From Ahaetulla prasina (Eukaryota > Chordata > Lepidosauria > Squamata > Colubridae), in assembly GCF_028640845.1 (NCBI RefSeq), contig NC_080541.1, positions 158,232,502 through 158,296,501 of the forward strand: a stretch of DNA of 64,000 bases, read 5' to 3'. Every line of letters starts with the position of its first letter. Within the stretch, counting starts at the first letter, position 1. Positions 35,156 through 47,610 of the stretch are shown piece after piece. Below the pieces are notes generated by a model. It made no database searches. It was not told where the DNA came from and saw only the letters and a program-made list of their open reading frames with translations. The position numbers were made by a program, and so were the translations under genes.

Positions 35156-37127
35156 GAGGGGGTGTGGCCAGCGTCGTGACAAAACGGTCGCGAACCCCAG
35201 GAGCTCTGGGGAAGTGCCAATATCCCCATCATTATGGGGGTCCATAATGGACCATAGCTGTCCTGCAGGGACAGCAAAGAAAGAAGGAGCTGCCGGAGTG
35301 ATCAGGAAAGTTGCAAATTCCCTGCAGCACCAGCTTTTTAGCCTTCAACCCAACGATGAGGACCGCAGCTATTACAAGCTGCCAAAGTTAGGACGGCCAC
35401 ATAAGATTGTGCTGGAGAGTTGAAGCAGTGAATTGGACAAAATATTGAAGCCGGGTGAGTGAAGACCAACTAACAGAGAAGCACTTTAAAATTGATATTT
35501 GCAACAATTTTTTAAAACCTTGAAATAGCGGCTAAATTGACAAGGACTGTTAGCATAATAGAATAAAAGAAACAGAAATAGTACCCAAAGACCTGACAGA
35601 AAATTTGACTTTTGAAATTAAAGTACAGTTCCCTCAAATAAAAAGGGAAAAAACGGAACCCTTAATTAAAGCTGGAAATTTGGATAATTTGGAAGCTTTT
35701 AAAACTGATTAAAACTATAAAAAGGAAAAAAGGGGAAAAAAACGAGGATTCAAAATTCTAATTTGGTGGAATATCTCTGATTTCCTTTTTCCTCTATGGA
35801 CTGGAACTAAGCAAATTTTAAACTTAAATCTATGGATTTTAAATGGGACTAATTGGAAAAAACAAAAAATAAACTGAAACAAAATAAGGCACATCTCTAA
35901 GTAAAGGAAACAAAATGTATACTTTCACTAATTGTGGATTTGAACTGTGGGCTACAAAGTGACACCTAGAGGCGGAAGAGGAACCACAGGGACTCTGGTT
36001 ATTGTTGAAAATCTTTTATGGCAGTGATAAGACTGGTGAGAATTGAAAGGGAGGACTCTGTCACAAACTGTTCGACCTTGACAAGAATAAGAGTTACAAC
36101 TTCAGAGAATGATGCAGAGAATAACTGAAATGAAGAGAAACACGCATATGATTTTTAAGCAAGGAATATAAGCAATAACTACAAGATTGGATGGAAAATA
36201 AGACTTAGAAAAAACAAGAGCTGCTTTAGAACTGACAGCGAATAAAGTATTTATGATGTTAAAATATAAATTTAAAGGATTATATAGGGGTTAATAGAGA
36301 GAAATAAAAAATGCGGGAAGAGGGGAAAAAGGGAATCAATAGAAATATAGAATAAGCAAAGAAAGCATGGAATTTTAAGGGAAATAAAAATGGAATTGAA
36401 ATAGATTAAGATGAAAACATTAATGAGATGAGAATATATAAGCATGAGACCTTTTGAAACAAGGGAAATGTTTGCTTTTTTAAACCTTTTTTTTACAAGA
36501 TTAAAAATAATAACCTTAAAACCTTTATTGATAAGTAAAGAAATGATTGATACTGATGCTATGGAGATTGGCAGAATTGATAGAAACATAGGACAAGCAA
36601 AGAAAGCAAGGATTTTTTAAGAAAAATAAAAAGGGAATCAATATAAACTAAGAATGAAACATTAAAGAGATAAGAGTATATAAATATGAGATTTTCTGAA
36701 ATAATGAATGCTAATTTGTTTTATATTTTTTTTTCACAAGACTAAGAATAATAACCTTAAAATGTTTATTGAAACGTAATGAGATGATTGATGTTGATGC
36801 TATAGAGATTGAAAAGAAAGAAATTAGTAAATGGGAATACAGAGTTTTAATACAGATGGAAAGAGATAAAAGAGAGGGGGAAGGGGGATAGATTCGATTA
36901 AAGATTTAAATTTTGGATAGAAGGTTAGACTAGAATTTTTTTTAGAGAAATGCAAATAGAGGAATCAAAAAGGGGGGAAGGGAAATATATCGATAAAATA
37001 TATAAGAGGGTAGGGGAAAACTGAATTAGATGTGATTATATACCCGGCTGATATTTTGTTCAAAAAAAAATACATTGTATGTGGTTTTGTTTTAAAAAAT
37101 TTAAAAAAAAAATCCCTCCCCAAAAAA
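35156..37127 (+). mobile_element. L1-like non-autonomous retrotransposon, 1972 bp, no ORF
   Basis: Bounded by a 15-bp duplication with one mismatch (GAAACAATCAATATC at 35141-35155, GAAACAATTAATATC at 37128-37142). The 5' end is GC-rich ('ggggtgtggccagcgtcgtg'), the rest is A-rich. The 3' part has G-rich purine tracts near 36870-36885 and 36970-36980 and ends in A-rich runs. A long duplication, G-rich 3' region and A-rich end point to L1 machinery. No open frame of useful length exists. A diverged direct repeat of about 241 bp lies inside (about 36340-36580 and 36581-36826). Either a deletion derivative of L1 or a distinct non-autonomous family. Confidence 0.7.
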
Positions 37128-37142
37128 GAAACAATTAATATC

Positions 37143-37180
37143 AGTATAAATCGTAAGGATACATGCAACAAAGTTACTTG
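37143..37180 (-). mobile_element. AATAG-tailed LINE, inverted, part 2
   Basis: Continuation after the insertion: 'agtataaatcgtaaggata' and 'caacaaagtta' match the LINE segment at 25340-25375. Confidence 0.65.
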
Positions 37181-37759
37181 TGGAAAAGTTTTGAACTGAT
37201 TTTCTCTCTTTCTTCTTTTGCTTCTTTCTTACATAAGAAAAAAAAACATAGTCAATTCAGCAATACATTTGTTTGTGTGCATGTTAGATTAAAAAGAAAA
37301 TTCCTTAAGCATCTGATTACTTTTCTGACTATTCAAGAGTGTAATCTTAAAATTGCATTGTAATTAGAGAGGTAGAAAATTCGTGATGAATGATTTTTGT
37401 CTGAGAGCCTTTTCCGAGGGCTGATTCGAAGGCCTATCCAGGCATATTAGAGTAAACCACCACAGCAGCGCAGTGATGGCAAATCTTCTGGGTCTGGCAT
37501 GTCAAAAATTCAGAAAATCCTTGACTCTGCTGGCATGTCACACTGCTAATCCCCAAACCAAAGAGAAGCAATTCTCAATCTCCCCCACCACCCATTCAAG
37601 CTACTCTGAACAGTGGCAATCTGTGAAGCGCCTAGGGTGGGATTGAACAGCAACAGCACTTAGACTTATATACCACTTCACAGTCACTCTCTAAGTGATT
37701 TACAGAGTCAGCATATTGCCCCCAATAATCTGGGTCCTCATTGTACCGACCTGTTATAG
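37181..37759. other. Intron 2 sequence with a short MITE-like fragment
   Basis: Mostly unrecognised. 37455-37540 ('gcagtgatggcaaat', 'ctggcatgtca') resembles the end of the MITE at 38326-38772. Confidence 0.35.
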
Positions 37760-37828
37760 CAGGGGTGGGAAACTATGGCAACTTTATGACTTGTGGACTT
37801 CAATTCCCAGAATTCCTGAGCCAGCATG
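37760..37828. repeat. One-sided fragment of the palindromic hAT MITE
   Basis: 'caggggtgggaaactatggc', 'gacttgtggacttcaattcc', 'gaattcctgagccagcatg'. Only the left half remains. Confidence 0.6.
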
Positions 37829-38237
37829 GACTAGTACCCCAGACACCCTCTCTGAGGGAGATGGGCAGTTAAGAAGTGTGAAATATAAATCAAAACATTA
37901 CTTAAGGGGCATTGCTACTATAGCAACCTGAAAACTCACCACAAGCAGAATATGCTGTTTCTTCATAATGGTTGCAAGGTGCAATTTTAAAAACCCAGGT
38001 ACTGGCAGCCATGTTAAATTACTCAGTGCTACTACATAGAGGGGTTATCCAGATCTGTAAGCATTCCAACAGATCTGTAAACTTTAACTGAAAGGAGGAG
38101 AATATGAAAATCGAGGAGAGTATGAAAATCAATAAAGCATGAATCCCAGCTTTACACCACATTAATTTTAATAGCCCTTAGCTAAGCAAAAAGAATCTGC
38201 AGTAGCCTCACCAGAAAGAATACCTAGAACTTCATTT

Positions 38238-38294
38238 CTTCCTTCCTTCCTTCCCTTCCCTTCCCTTCCCTTCCTTCCTTCCTCCCTCCCTCCT
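38238..38294. repeat. (TTCC)n pyrimidine microsatellite
   Basis: TTCC, TTCCC and CTCC units in succession. Confidence 0.95.
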
Positions 38295-38325
38295 AACGAG
38301 GGACGGAGCCACATGATGGTATAGG

Positions 38326-38772
38326 AGAGTGATGGCTAACCTTTTTTCCTCAGGTGCCAAAAGCATGCGTGTGTGCACGATAGCCCACACTCATAATGCA
38401 ATGTCCCTCCCGCACATGCGCACGTGACCCTGCTCCCTTCCCCCCCACCCATGCATGTGCCCCCGCTTTTGGCATCATATCCTAAAACAGTGCGGGGAGA
38501 GGGAACCCTCACCTCCCAAAACAGCTGGGAGGGGGAAAAAAGCCTTGCCTTCCAAAACAGCACTGGGAGGGGAATCTCTGGAGATCTGGGAAGGCACAGG
38601 CAGTGGAAAGTGAGGAGAAATCTCCTGCTTGCAGGGCAGACCTGAAAATCAGCTGGCCGGCGGGAAGCATGTGGGCATGTGCAGTGGAGCTGAGCTGGGC
38701 GACGGCTTGCGTGTCCGCAGAGAGGGCTCTGCGTGCCACCTGTGGCACGTGTGCTATAGGTTCACCATCACG
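38326..38772. mobile_element. hAT-type MITE, 447 bp
   Basis: Perfect 8-bp duplication GGTATAGG (38318-38325, 38773-38780). Termini 'agagtgatggctaacc' and 'ggttcaccatcacg' are imperfectly inverted. The interior is GC-rich with 'gtgccaaaagc' and 'gtgccacctgtggcac'. No transposase frame. Confidence 0.85.
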
Positions 38773-39070
38773 GGTATAGGATGACAATGGAATCCATGCA
38801 TTTTGAGACCATTTAATATAAAAAGAGTAATGATAGAATTGCTCTGTGAAGGCTTTATGTTCTGCAAGGTGACTTAGAGTTCACTAATAAATAAAACAAA
38901 ATTTGGGATAATATCTATTCAGCACTTCCTATCTGGCAAGCAAAGGTTTGTGCCCCTGCCCTTAGATGTCATCCTTTATTATTGAAGTTATAGCCTAGAT
39001 TATTTTACTCATCCAGTTATTTTGTGATGGCTACCTCATTCTTCACCTACCCTCCCATTGTGTGCACAAT

Positions 39071-40665
39071 ATAACAACAACAGAGTTGGAAGGGACCTTG
39101 GAGGCCTTCTAGTCCAACCCCCTGCCCAGGCAGGAAACCCTACACCATCTCAGTCAGATGGTTATCCAACATTTTCTTAAAAATTTCCAGTGTTGGAGCA
39201 TTCAAAACTTCTGCAGGCAAGTCATTCCACTTATTAATTGTTCTAACTGTCAGGAAATTTCTCCTTAGTTCTAAGTTGCTTCTTTCCTTGATCAGTTTCC
39301 ACCCATTGCTTCTTGTTCTACCCTCAGGTGCTTTGGAGAACAGCCCAACTCCCTCTTCTTTGTGGCAACCACTGAGATATTGGAACACTGCTATCATGTT
39401 TCCCCTAGTCCTTCTTTTTATTAAACTAGACATATCCAGTTCCTGCAACCGTTCTTCATATGTTTTAGCCTCTAGTCCCCTAATCATCTTTGTTGCTCTT
39501 CTCTGCACCCTTTCTAGAGTCTCCAGATCTTTTATACATCGTGGCGACCAAAACTGGATGCAATATTCCAAGTGTGGCCTTACCAAGGCATTATAAAGTG
39601 GCACTAACACTTCATGTGATCTTGATTCTATCCCTCTGTTTATGCAGCCCAGAACTGTGTTGGCTTTTTAGCAGCTGCTGCACTGCTGGCTCATATCTAA
39701 ATGGTTATCCACTAGGACTCCAAGATCCCTCTCACAGGTACTACTATTGAGCAAGGTACCACATATACGGTACCTGTGCATTTTGGTTTTTTTGCCTAAA
39801 TGTAGAACCTTACTTTTTTCACTGTTGAATTTCATTTTGTTAGATAGCGCCCAATGTTCAAGTCTGTCAAGATCTTTCTGTAACTTGAGCCTATCTTCTG
39901 GAGTGTTGGCTATTCCTGCCAGCTTGGTGTCATCTGCAAATTTGATGAGTTCCCCATCTATCCCCTCGTCCAAGTCATTGATGAAGATGTTGAAGAGTAT
40001 TGGGCCTAAAACAGAGCCTTGGGGTACTCCACTGCATACTTCCCTCCATGTGGATGTAGTTCCTTTGAGGACTACACGTTGAGTGTGGTTGGTCAGCCAG
40101 TTACAAATCCATCTGGTGGTGGTGCTGTCTAACCTACATTTTTCTACTTTATCTAGTACTAGGTTATGGTCTACTTTATCAAACGCTTTACCGAAGTCCA
40201 AGTAAATTATATCGACAGCATTCCTCTGGTCTACTAATTTTGTCATTTTGTCAAAGAATGCAATAAGATTAGTCTGGCATGATCTGTTTTTGACAAACCC
40301 ATGTTGGCTTTTGGTTATTACTTTGTTTGCTTCTAGGTGTTTGGTGATTCGTTGCTTGATTATCTTTTCCAGAATCTTCCCCGGTATTGAGGTCAGGCTG
40401 ATAGGTCTGTAGTTTCCTGGATCTGTTTTTTTTCCTTGTTTGAAGATGGGAACTACATCAGCTCTTTTCCAGTCCTCTGGCACTCCCCTGTGCTCCAGGG
40501 TCTTTGAAAGATATAGTTCAGTGGTTCTGAGATCACGTTTGCCAGTTCCTTCAGAACCTTGGGGTGTAATCCATCCGGTCCTGGTGATTTGAACTCGTCT
40601 AGGGTAGACAGGTGTTCACTTACCATTTTCTTCCCTATTTTAACTTGTGTTTCTAATCTACAATA
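39071..40665 (-). mobile_element. CR1 LINE, inverted, about 1.6 kb
   Basis: The minus-strand ORF2 is in two main pieces. 40483-39668 (271 codons) has [23 protein letters not shown] (S changed to G), G-V-P-Q-G-S-V-L-G and F-A-D-D-T-K. 39610-39140 (156 codons) is the C terminus, ending with TAG. A shift near 39665 separates them and another near 40480 cuts the 5' end. The 3' UTR complement ('ggaccttggaggccttctag') lies at 39085-39115. 5'-truncated at about the same point of ORF2 as the 20.5-kb reading frame start. Confidence 0.95.
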
Positions 40666-42243
40666 AACTTGTAGCAACCAGGAAAACACAATGAGCAATG
40701 ATGAGGTTGTGAAACATCCAGATTTTTATTCAGATTAAAGACTAACATTTCCTCTTGCTTCTTTTGGACCATGCTCTCTTATCTTAAGAAAAGCTTAGCA
40801 CACAAAAATGGGTTGGAAACAAATGAGATTGCTAAACATCACAGTTCTGAAGCCAATGTCCCTATGACTAACATGCTAAAATGATTAGTTTGGCTGCATT
40901 TGCTAAATGGAAACGTTTCTTATACATCGTTGTGCTATAAACCCATATGTTATAGTCACTTAAAAAAACGTTATAGATTTTATTCTCCACTGCTTTTTTT
41001 TCTACAAAAATGTTCAACTTGCATAGAAAATCTCATTTTTCATGTATGTATTAATTCTTAATTTTTTCAGGCTAATCTTGATTAATACTGGATTAAATAT
41101 TTTCCCCTCTGGCTATTACTTGAGTTTTTACAAAATAAACAACAGCATTGAAGACTGAAGATATATTTAAATGATTCCCGCTATTACCACTAAACTCATT
41201 GGCAAATGGATTAGATGGAGTGAATTGATATTGTCAAAAGGTAATAGTTATGATTCTGTTTTCATCATCATTGCCATCATCATCATTATCATCATATTGC
41301 ACCTTTGCATTGAACCCCAGGTTCTCAAAATAAGAATTACTATTCTAATTTTCAGAGCTCTTAGACTGAAGGGAGTAGCACAGAAGTTTTAGTAATAAAT
41401 AATAAATGCAAATAAATGAATAATACTCAATTCAGCCCTGATTTCTCTTTGTAATGAAAGTGAAATGTTTTCTTTTATTTTGTAACGTATTTATAAACTA
41501 GTTATAGTAAAGTATCTTTGATCGGCTTTCATTCTTTAAATATATTTCTCATTCCAGATTTAGGGAAAACTGTTCCCGAGATGTCAAACCTGGTTTCAGA
41601 TTCAGTTGCAAATGTTTCGTTTGATGGTTGAATTCTCTTCTTTTAGGCTTCAGAAACAAAATTCAAGCTGTATGTTGGATGGAGGTATTTGCATACATTG
41701 TGCAAATCATACAAATCATTCAGTTGCAGATCATCTGCAAGTGATAGTGGTGAAAAATGATCAAATGTGCCCAATGACATCACCATGCAACTTCTGTCTT
41801 TTGTCAGATATTAGAATGGAAATACCTAAGCATAACATCTCCACAATCTGGGATCATAATGTCCATTTACCATTTTGGCCTCATCACAGTTGCTGCCATT
41901 TTGTACAGGGCCAAAGTTTTTCTTTAATAAGATACTTGTGCAAGGGCAATAAACACACATCTGCTCTTTCAAGATTCTTTTTCCTTTCTGCTTTCAGGAT
42001 TAAAGTTGGTTACCTTACACATATTCTCTCTACCCTCGAAACATGCATCTTTCAATAGAATCTAATTCCCTAATCACTGGCCTTAATTGAACATATTTCA
42101 AATAATTGAGATCTTGCCACTGGCAACAATGAGATCACAGCACAAACTTAGATGTGTCGACACTAAGCTCCATGAGTTCAACAAAACTTAATCCAAGTGG
42201 GTGTATATAAATTCCACTTAGCACTATGCAGCTCTTTAACAGA
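40666..42243. other. Intron 2 sequence, nothing recognised
   Basis: Apparently unique AT-rich DNA with a short ATC/ATT-rich run at 41262-41300. A 150-codon open frame at 41606-42058 has no domain I recognise. Confidence 0.4.
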
Positions 42244-42572
42244 ATAACAGAGTTGTAAGGGACTTTTAAGTTCTTCTACTCCAACCCCTTGCTCAAGCAG
42301 GAAACCTTATACCATTTCAGACAAATGATTGTCCAATCTCTTCTTTAAAACCTCCAGTGTTGGAGCATTCACAACTTCTGGAGGCAAGTCGTTCCACTGA
42401 TTAATTGTTCTAACTGTCAGGAAATTTCTTCTTAGTTCTAGGTCGGTTCTTTCCTTGACTAGAGTCTATCTATTGCTTCTTGTTTTACCTTCAGATGCTA
42501 TGGAGAATTGACCCCCTCCCTCTTCTTTGCGGTAACCCCCTAAATATTGGAATATTGCTATCATGTCACCTA
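42244..42572 (-). mobile_element. CR1 3' fragment, inverted, diverged
   Basis: Complement of the CR1 C terminus and 3' UTR ('gttctaactgtcaggaaatt', 'gagcattcacaacttctgg'). Clearly older than 39071-40665. Confidence 0.85.
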
Positions 42573-42994
42573 TGATGATGTCATATACAATATATAATAT
42601 ATGATATATAAATGATACCATGCTATCATTTAATTCCAATAACGTACTTCCAAATGCACAAACACATTGCAAAGATGGAAGTTGCTACTCAGGGGCTGAC
42701 TGTAAACAAAGTCCAATATTTGTCTTCCTGAACTCAAATATTCCTTTCATGCACAAAAGAAAGCCAAACTATGCTCCATTCTGTCTTATTTCTTGCACAG
42801 CATTTTATAGGAACTCTCATTTTATAGAAACATGTTGATCTTTTCTCTAGAGCTACAAGCAAAATGTCCACATTTAGCACTTAGTTTTCTGATATCCAAG
42901 TAGCATCTTTACTGTAAAGCAATGAAATTAAGACATGCATTCAGTGTTTTTAATACCTCTTATTGTTTCAATCTAATTACCCCGATGCACATAA

Positions 42995-43380
42995 TACAGA
43001 TAGTCCTTGACTTACAACAGTTCGTTCAGTGACCATTTGAAGTTAGAATGGCACTGAAAAAAGTGACTTATGACTGTTTTTTACACTTATGACTATTGCA
43101 GCACTCCCATGGTCACGTGATCAAAATTCAGATACCTGGCAACTGACTCATATTTATGATGGTTTCAGTGTCCTGGAGTAATGTGATTGCCTTTTGTGAC
43201 TTTCTGATTAGCAAAGTCAATGGGGAAGCCAAATTCACTTAACAGCCATGTTACTAATTTAACAACTGCAGTGATTCATGTAACAACTGTAGTAAGAAAA
43301 GTCATAAAATGGGGCAAAATTCACTTAAGTCACTTAGCAACAGAAACTTTGGGCTCAGTTGTGGTCAAGGACTACCTGTA
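42995..43380. mobile_element. MITE-like element, TACAGRTAGTCCT family, 386 bp
   Basis: Starts 'tacagatagtccttgac' and ends 'gtcaaggactacctgta', a 17-bp inverted repeat with one mismatch. Best termini of the family in the window. No clear target duplication. Confidence 0.8.
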
Positions 43381-43654
43381 CAGTCTCAGGAATAGCAAAA
43401 GAAAATGGGGGACATGACATTCAACTGCACAACAACTCTGCTCCCCAAAATATGATGGGCCCAGATTGAAAGGCAGATGTGCATATAAATTCCGCTTCGC
43501 AATTATTAAACAATGTTTTGAAAGTTATACTGGAAGTTACTGCTACTACCCAACACATCCAATAATTTCCTGCAGATGAGTAGCATAGATTTCCTGCCAA
43601 AAATAATCCACAAATACACACAATGAAGACAGCTCAGGTCATAGCAAAAGTCAA

Positions 43655-45259
43655 ACTAATTAATTTACTCTCTGAGGTCCCTTCCCTTTCAATATGCAGC
43701 ATTTAGCTGTATGGTGAAGCCTCGTGTTCCGTGGACTTGCATGTAAATACACTGCATTTTTTAAAACTGTTCAAGTTCACAAATAAATCATCAACCAAAA
43801 CTTGAATAAAACATAAATGGTAAACAATATGAAAAGCGGGTTTCCTGTTTTGAGGAAAATGGAAAAGAGAAAACTCAAGATAACAGCAGGCGGTCCCGTA
43901 AGTACCCGGGCCCTAAGCCATGGAGCGCTTTAAAGGTGGTAACCAAAACCTTGAAGCGCACCCGAAAGACCACAGGTAGCCAGTGCAGACTGCGCAGGAG
44001 TGGTGTACCCGGAGCAATGTGGGGCTCCTCAATCACCCAGCGCAGCTGCATTCTGACTAGCTGAAGACCCCGAGTGCACTTCAGGGGTAGCCCCATGTAG
44101 AGAGCATTGCAATAATGCAGGCGAGAAGTGACGAGAGCATGAGTGACCGTGCATAAGGCATCCCGGTCCAGAAAGGGGCGCAACTGGCAAACCAGGCGGA
44201 CCTGGTAAAAAGCTCTCCTGGAGACGGCCGCCACATGGTCTTCAAACGACAGCCATCCATCCAGGAGAACGCCCAAGTTGCGCACCCTTTCCGTCGGGGC
44301 CAATGACTCGCCCCCAACAGTCAGCTGCGGCTGCAGCTGACTGTACCGAGATGCCGGCATCCACAGCCACTCCGTCTTGGATGGATTGAGTCTGAGTCTG
44401 TTTCTCCCCATCCAGACCCGTACGGCCTCCAGACAACGGGACAGCACTTTGACAGCTTTGCTGGGGTGGCCTGGGGTGGAAAAGTACAGCTGAGTATCAT
44501 CAGCGTACAGATGATAGCTCACCCCAAAGCCACTGATGACCTCACCCAACGGCTTCATATAGATGTTGAACAGGAGAGGCGAGAGAATCGACCCCTGCGG
44601 CACCCCACAAGTGAGGTGCCTCGCGGTCGATCTCTACCCTTATAACTAGAGGAGAACTTACACGAACTGAAGAGGAACCACCTAAAATGATTATTCTGCC
44701 CAGAAATGTTAACCCCTTTAACCTTATAGAAGCCATGTCAGTCTACGTGGACAAGCTCTTTGGAAAAAAAAACTAACGGGATGGCTTCCCACCATCTACT
44801 ATGGCATCTATGGAATTTCTAAAAGCCAAAGAAAGTACAGAAGGATGTATTGATTAATATAGTAATAATCCTGTGCAGTCCCAAATCTCACATCTGAATG
44901 TATACCACCATGCAAAGGACAAAAAGCCAAGAATTATGTATGAATGTTATACATTGCAATATGGGTAAGTAGCAAACAAATTTAATAAATCAAATAAAAA
45001 CAAATGTTTGTGAGACAAGTATTTGTGTGAAGGAGGAAAGTCTATATAGATTTGGTGAATATATATCAAGTCTTATAGTCCTCCACTTTTGACTGGTTAT
45101 TAAGTGACCTTTTGAAGTTACAACAGACTTCCCCTGGGCTAATTACAAAGATTCAAAGTTCCAATGGCTGCTGCACCCAGTGGTCACATGATCACATTTT
45201 GGGTGCTTGGGAACTGACCCACATTTAGGGCCTTTGCAAGGTCACATGATCATATGACC
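43655..45259. repeat. Tandem duplication, unit 1 (1605 bp)
   Basis: From 'actaattaatttactctctg' to 'catatgacc', repeated immediately at 45260-46877. By eye there are about 18 substitutions and several small indels between units, so the duplication is recent. It includes an inverted, 3'-truncated L2 fragment and the first part of a TACAGRTAGTCCT element (45076-45259), which is cut at the junction. Confidence 0.95.
43887..44625 (-). pseudogene. L2 ORF2 fragment in unit 1
   Basis: The minus strand encodes [20 protein letters not shown] (catalytic), [10 protein letters not shown] and [12 protein letters not shown]. The frame is preserved through 242 codons, but two small compensating indels near 43990-44080 scramble a stretch after L-Q-L-V. 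Both ends of the element are missing, including the 3' UTR. Confidence 0.9.
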
Positions 45260-46877
45260 ACTAATTAATTTACTCTCTGAGGTCCCTTCCCTTTCAATAT
45301 GCAGCATTTAGCTGTATAGTGAAGCCTCATGTTCCGTGGACTTGCATGTAAATACACTGCATTTTTTAAAACTGTTCAAATTCACAAATAAATCATCAAC
45401 CAAAACTTGAATAAAACATAAATGGCAAACAATATGAAAAGCGGTTTTCCTGTTTTGAGGAAAATGGAAAAGAGAAAACTCAAGATAACAGCAGGCGGTC
45501 CCGTAAGTACCCGGGCCCTAAGCCATGGAGCGCTTTAAAGGTGGTAACCAAAACCTTGAAGCGCACCCGAAAGACCACAGGTAGCCAGTGCAGACTGCGC
45601 AGGAGTGGTGTACCCGGGAGCAATGTGGGGCTCCCTCAATCACCCGCGCAGCTGCATTCTGGACTAGCTGAAGTCTCCGAGTGCACTTCAGGGGTAGCCC
45701 CATGTAGAGAGCATTGCAATAATCCAGGCGAGAAGTGACGAGAGCATGAGTGACCGTGCATAAGGCATCCCGGTCCAGAAAGGGGCGCAACTGGCAAACC
45801 AGGCGGACCTGGTAAAAAGCTCTCCTGGAGACGGCCGCCACATGGTCTTCAAACGACAGCCATCCATCCAGGAGAACGCCCAAGTTGCGCACCCTTTCCG
45901 TCGGGGCCAATGACTCGCCCCCAACAGTCAGCTGCGGCTGCAGCTGACTGTACCGAGATGCCGGCATCCACAGCCACTCCGTCTTGGATGGATTGAGTCT
46001 GAGTCTGTTTCTCCCCATCCAGACCCGTACGGCCTCCAGACAACGGGACAGCACTTTGACAGCTTTGCTGGGGTGGCCTGGGGTGGAAAAGTACAGCTGA
46101 GTATCATCAGCGTACAGATGATAGCTCACCCCAAAGCCACTGATGACCTCACCCAACGGCTTCATATAGATGTTGAACAGGAGAGGCGAGAGAATCGACC
46201 CCTGCGGCACCCCACAAGTGAGGTGCCTCGCGGTCGATCTCTACCCTTATAACTAGAGGAGAACTTACACGAACTGAAGAGGAACCACCTAAAATGATTA
46301 TTCTGCCCAGAAATGTTAACCCCTTTAACCTTATAGAAGCCATGTCAGTCTACGTGGACAAGCTCTTTGGAAAAAAAACTAACGGGATGGCTTCCCACCA
46401 TCTACTATGGCATCTATGGAATTTCTAAAAGCCAAAGAAAGTACAGAAGGATGTATTGATTAATACAGTAATAATCCTGTGCAGTCCCAAATCTCACATC
46501 TGAATGTATACTACCATGCAAATGACAAAAAGCCAAGAATTATGTATGAATGTTATACATTGCAATATGGGTAAGTAACAAACAAATTTAATAAATCAAA
46601 TAAAAACAAATGTTTGTGAGAGAAGTATTTGTGTGAAGGAGGAAAGTCTATATAGATTTGGTGAATATATATCAAGTCTTACTCATAATAGATAGTCCTC
46701 CACTTTTGACTGGTTATTAAGTGACCTTTTGAAGTTACAACAGACTTCCCCTGGGCTAATTACAAAGATTCAAAGTTCCAATGGCTGCTGCACCCAGCGG
46801 TCACATGATTACATTTTGGGTGCTTGGCAACTGACCCACATTTATGGCCTTTGCAAGGTCACATGATCATATGACCA
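45260..46877. repeat. Tandem duplication, unit 2 (1618 bp)
   Basis: Second unit. It is longer mainly because of 'actcataatag' near 46681. Beyond 46877 the MITE copy continues to 47126, so this unit keeps the ancestral right flank. Confidence 0.95.
45492..46230 (-). pseudogene. L2 ORF2 fragment in unit 2
   Basis: Same fragment as 43887-44625 but without the scrambled stretch: it reads [14 protein letters not shown], then shifts near 45600. Catalytic Y-A-D-D present. Confidence 0.9.
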
Positions 46878-47126
46878 CGAATTACATTTTTTTCTGGAGA
46901 GTGGCGTTTACTTCTGGTTTCCAGCAAAAACATCCATTGTAGAAAATAAATTTGCTTAACGACTGTGGCATTTGCTTAACACTCACAGTGATTCACTTAC
47001 CAGCATAACCATTGCAAAAAAGAAGTCAAATTTGTTGAAGTTATGTGGTGAACTGCTTAATGACCAGCACAATTTACAACCATAATTCTGGGCTCAATTA
47101 CAGTGATTAGTTGAGGACTACCTGTA
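46689..47126. mobile_element. MITE-like element, TACAGRTAGTCCT family, spanning the duplication edge
   Basis: Runs from 'agatagtcctccac' to 'ttgaggactacctgta'. The first 190 bp are inside duplication unit 2, the remainder is single copy. Confidence 0.75.
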
Positions 47127-47277
47127 TTGCTATTGCTATTATGTAGTGTGAGGTACACTTAAACAAAGCAAACATCAGATTCTATATTCTTTGTCTAGTT
47201 TAGCTTTCTAAGGGTAATTTAATGGCCTCCTTAAACCTAACAATATATGACCATGGAAGTTAATAAGAAATCTGATT

Positions 47278-47547
47278 AAGAAGGTAATTGTATTAGTATT
47301 TTCCTTTTTCTTCTTTTTTTATGCAAAAGGGGAGTTGAGGTTCAAGAAGAGGGATGGGATTTTATGTTAATTAGCATATTTTAGTTTATGATTGTTAGAT
47401 ACGATACCCTGTATTTGCTCTGGGAAGTCGGGGGTGGGGGATGGGGTAGGGAAGGAGGGAGGAGGGAGGAGGGAGGGGAAGGGTTAGGGTTGGGGGAGGG
47501 GGGATGTATGGGGGGAAAATCTTGTAAAACTTTTTCAATAAAAAAAA
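47278..47547 (+). mobile_element. 5'-truncated L1 3' end with G-rich tract
   Basis: Flanked by a 13-bp duplication AAGAAATCTGATT (47265-47277, 47548-47560). It has a G-rich tract at 47428-47515 (including GGGTTAGGGTT), then 'cttgtaaaactttttc', an AATAAA signal near 47537 and poly-A. This is the L1 3' UTR plan. It ends 63 bp from the donor site of TNNI3K exon 2. Confidence 0.88.
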
Positions 47548-47610
47548 AAGAAATCTGATTCATTATTGTTCTTATACAATTTAATAAACAACTTTCAGAA
47601 AACTGTTTAC

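Noticed and set aside
36340..36826. Direct repeats read as a CRISPR-like array
   Set aside because: Only two long diverged units within an L1-like element in a vertebrate intron.
41606..42058. 150-codon plus-strand frame in intron 2
   Set aside because: Composition and content look random, with no domain, and it lies antisense inside a TNNI3K intron.
43655..46877. Two independent L2 insertions
   Set aside because: The homology extends well beyond L2 into unique sequence on both sides, so this is a segmental duplication.
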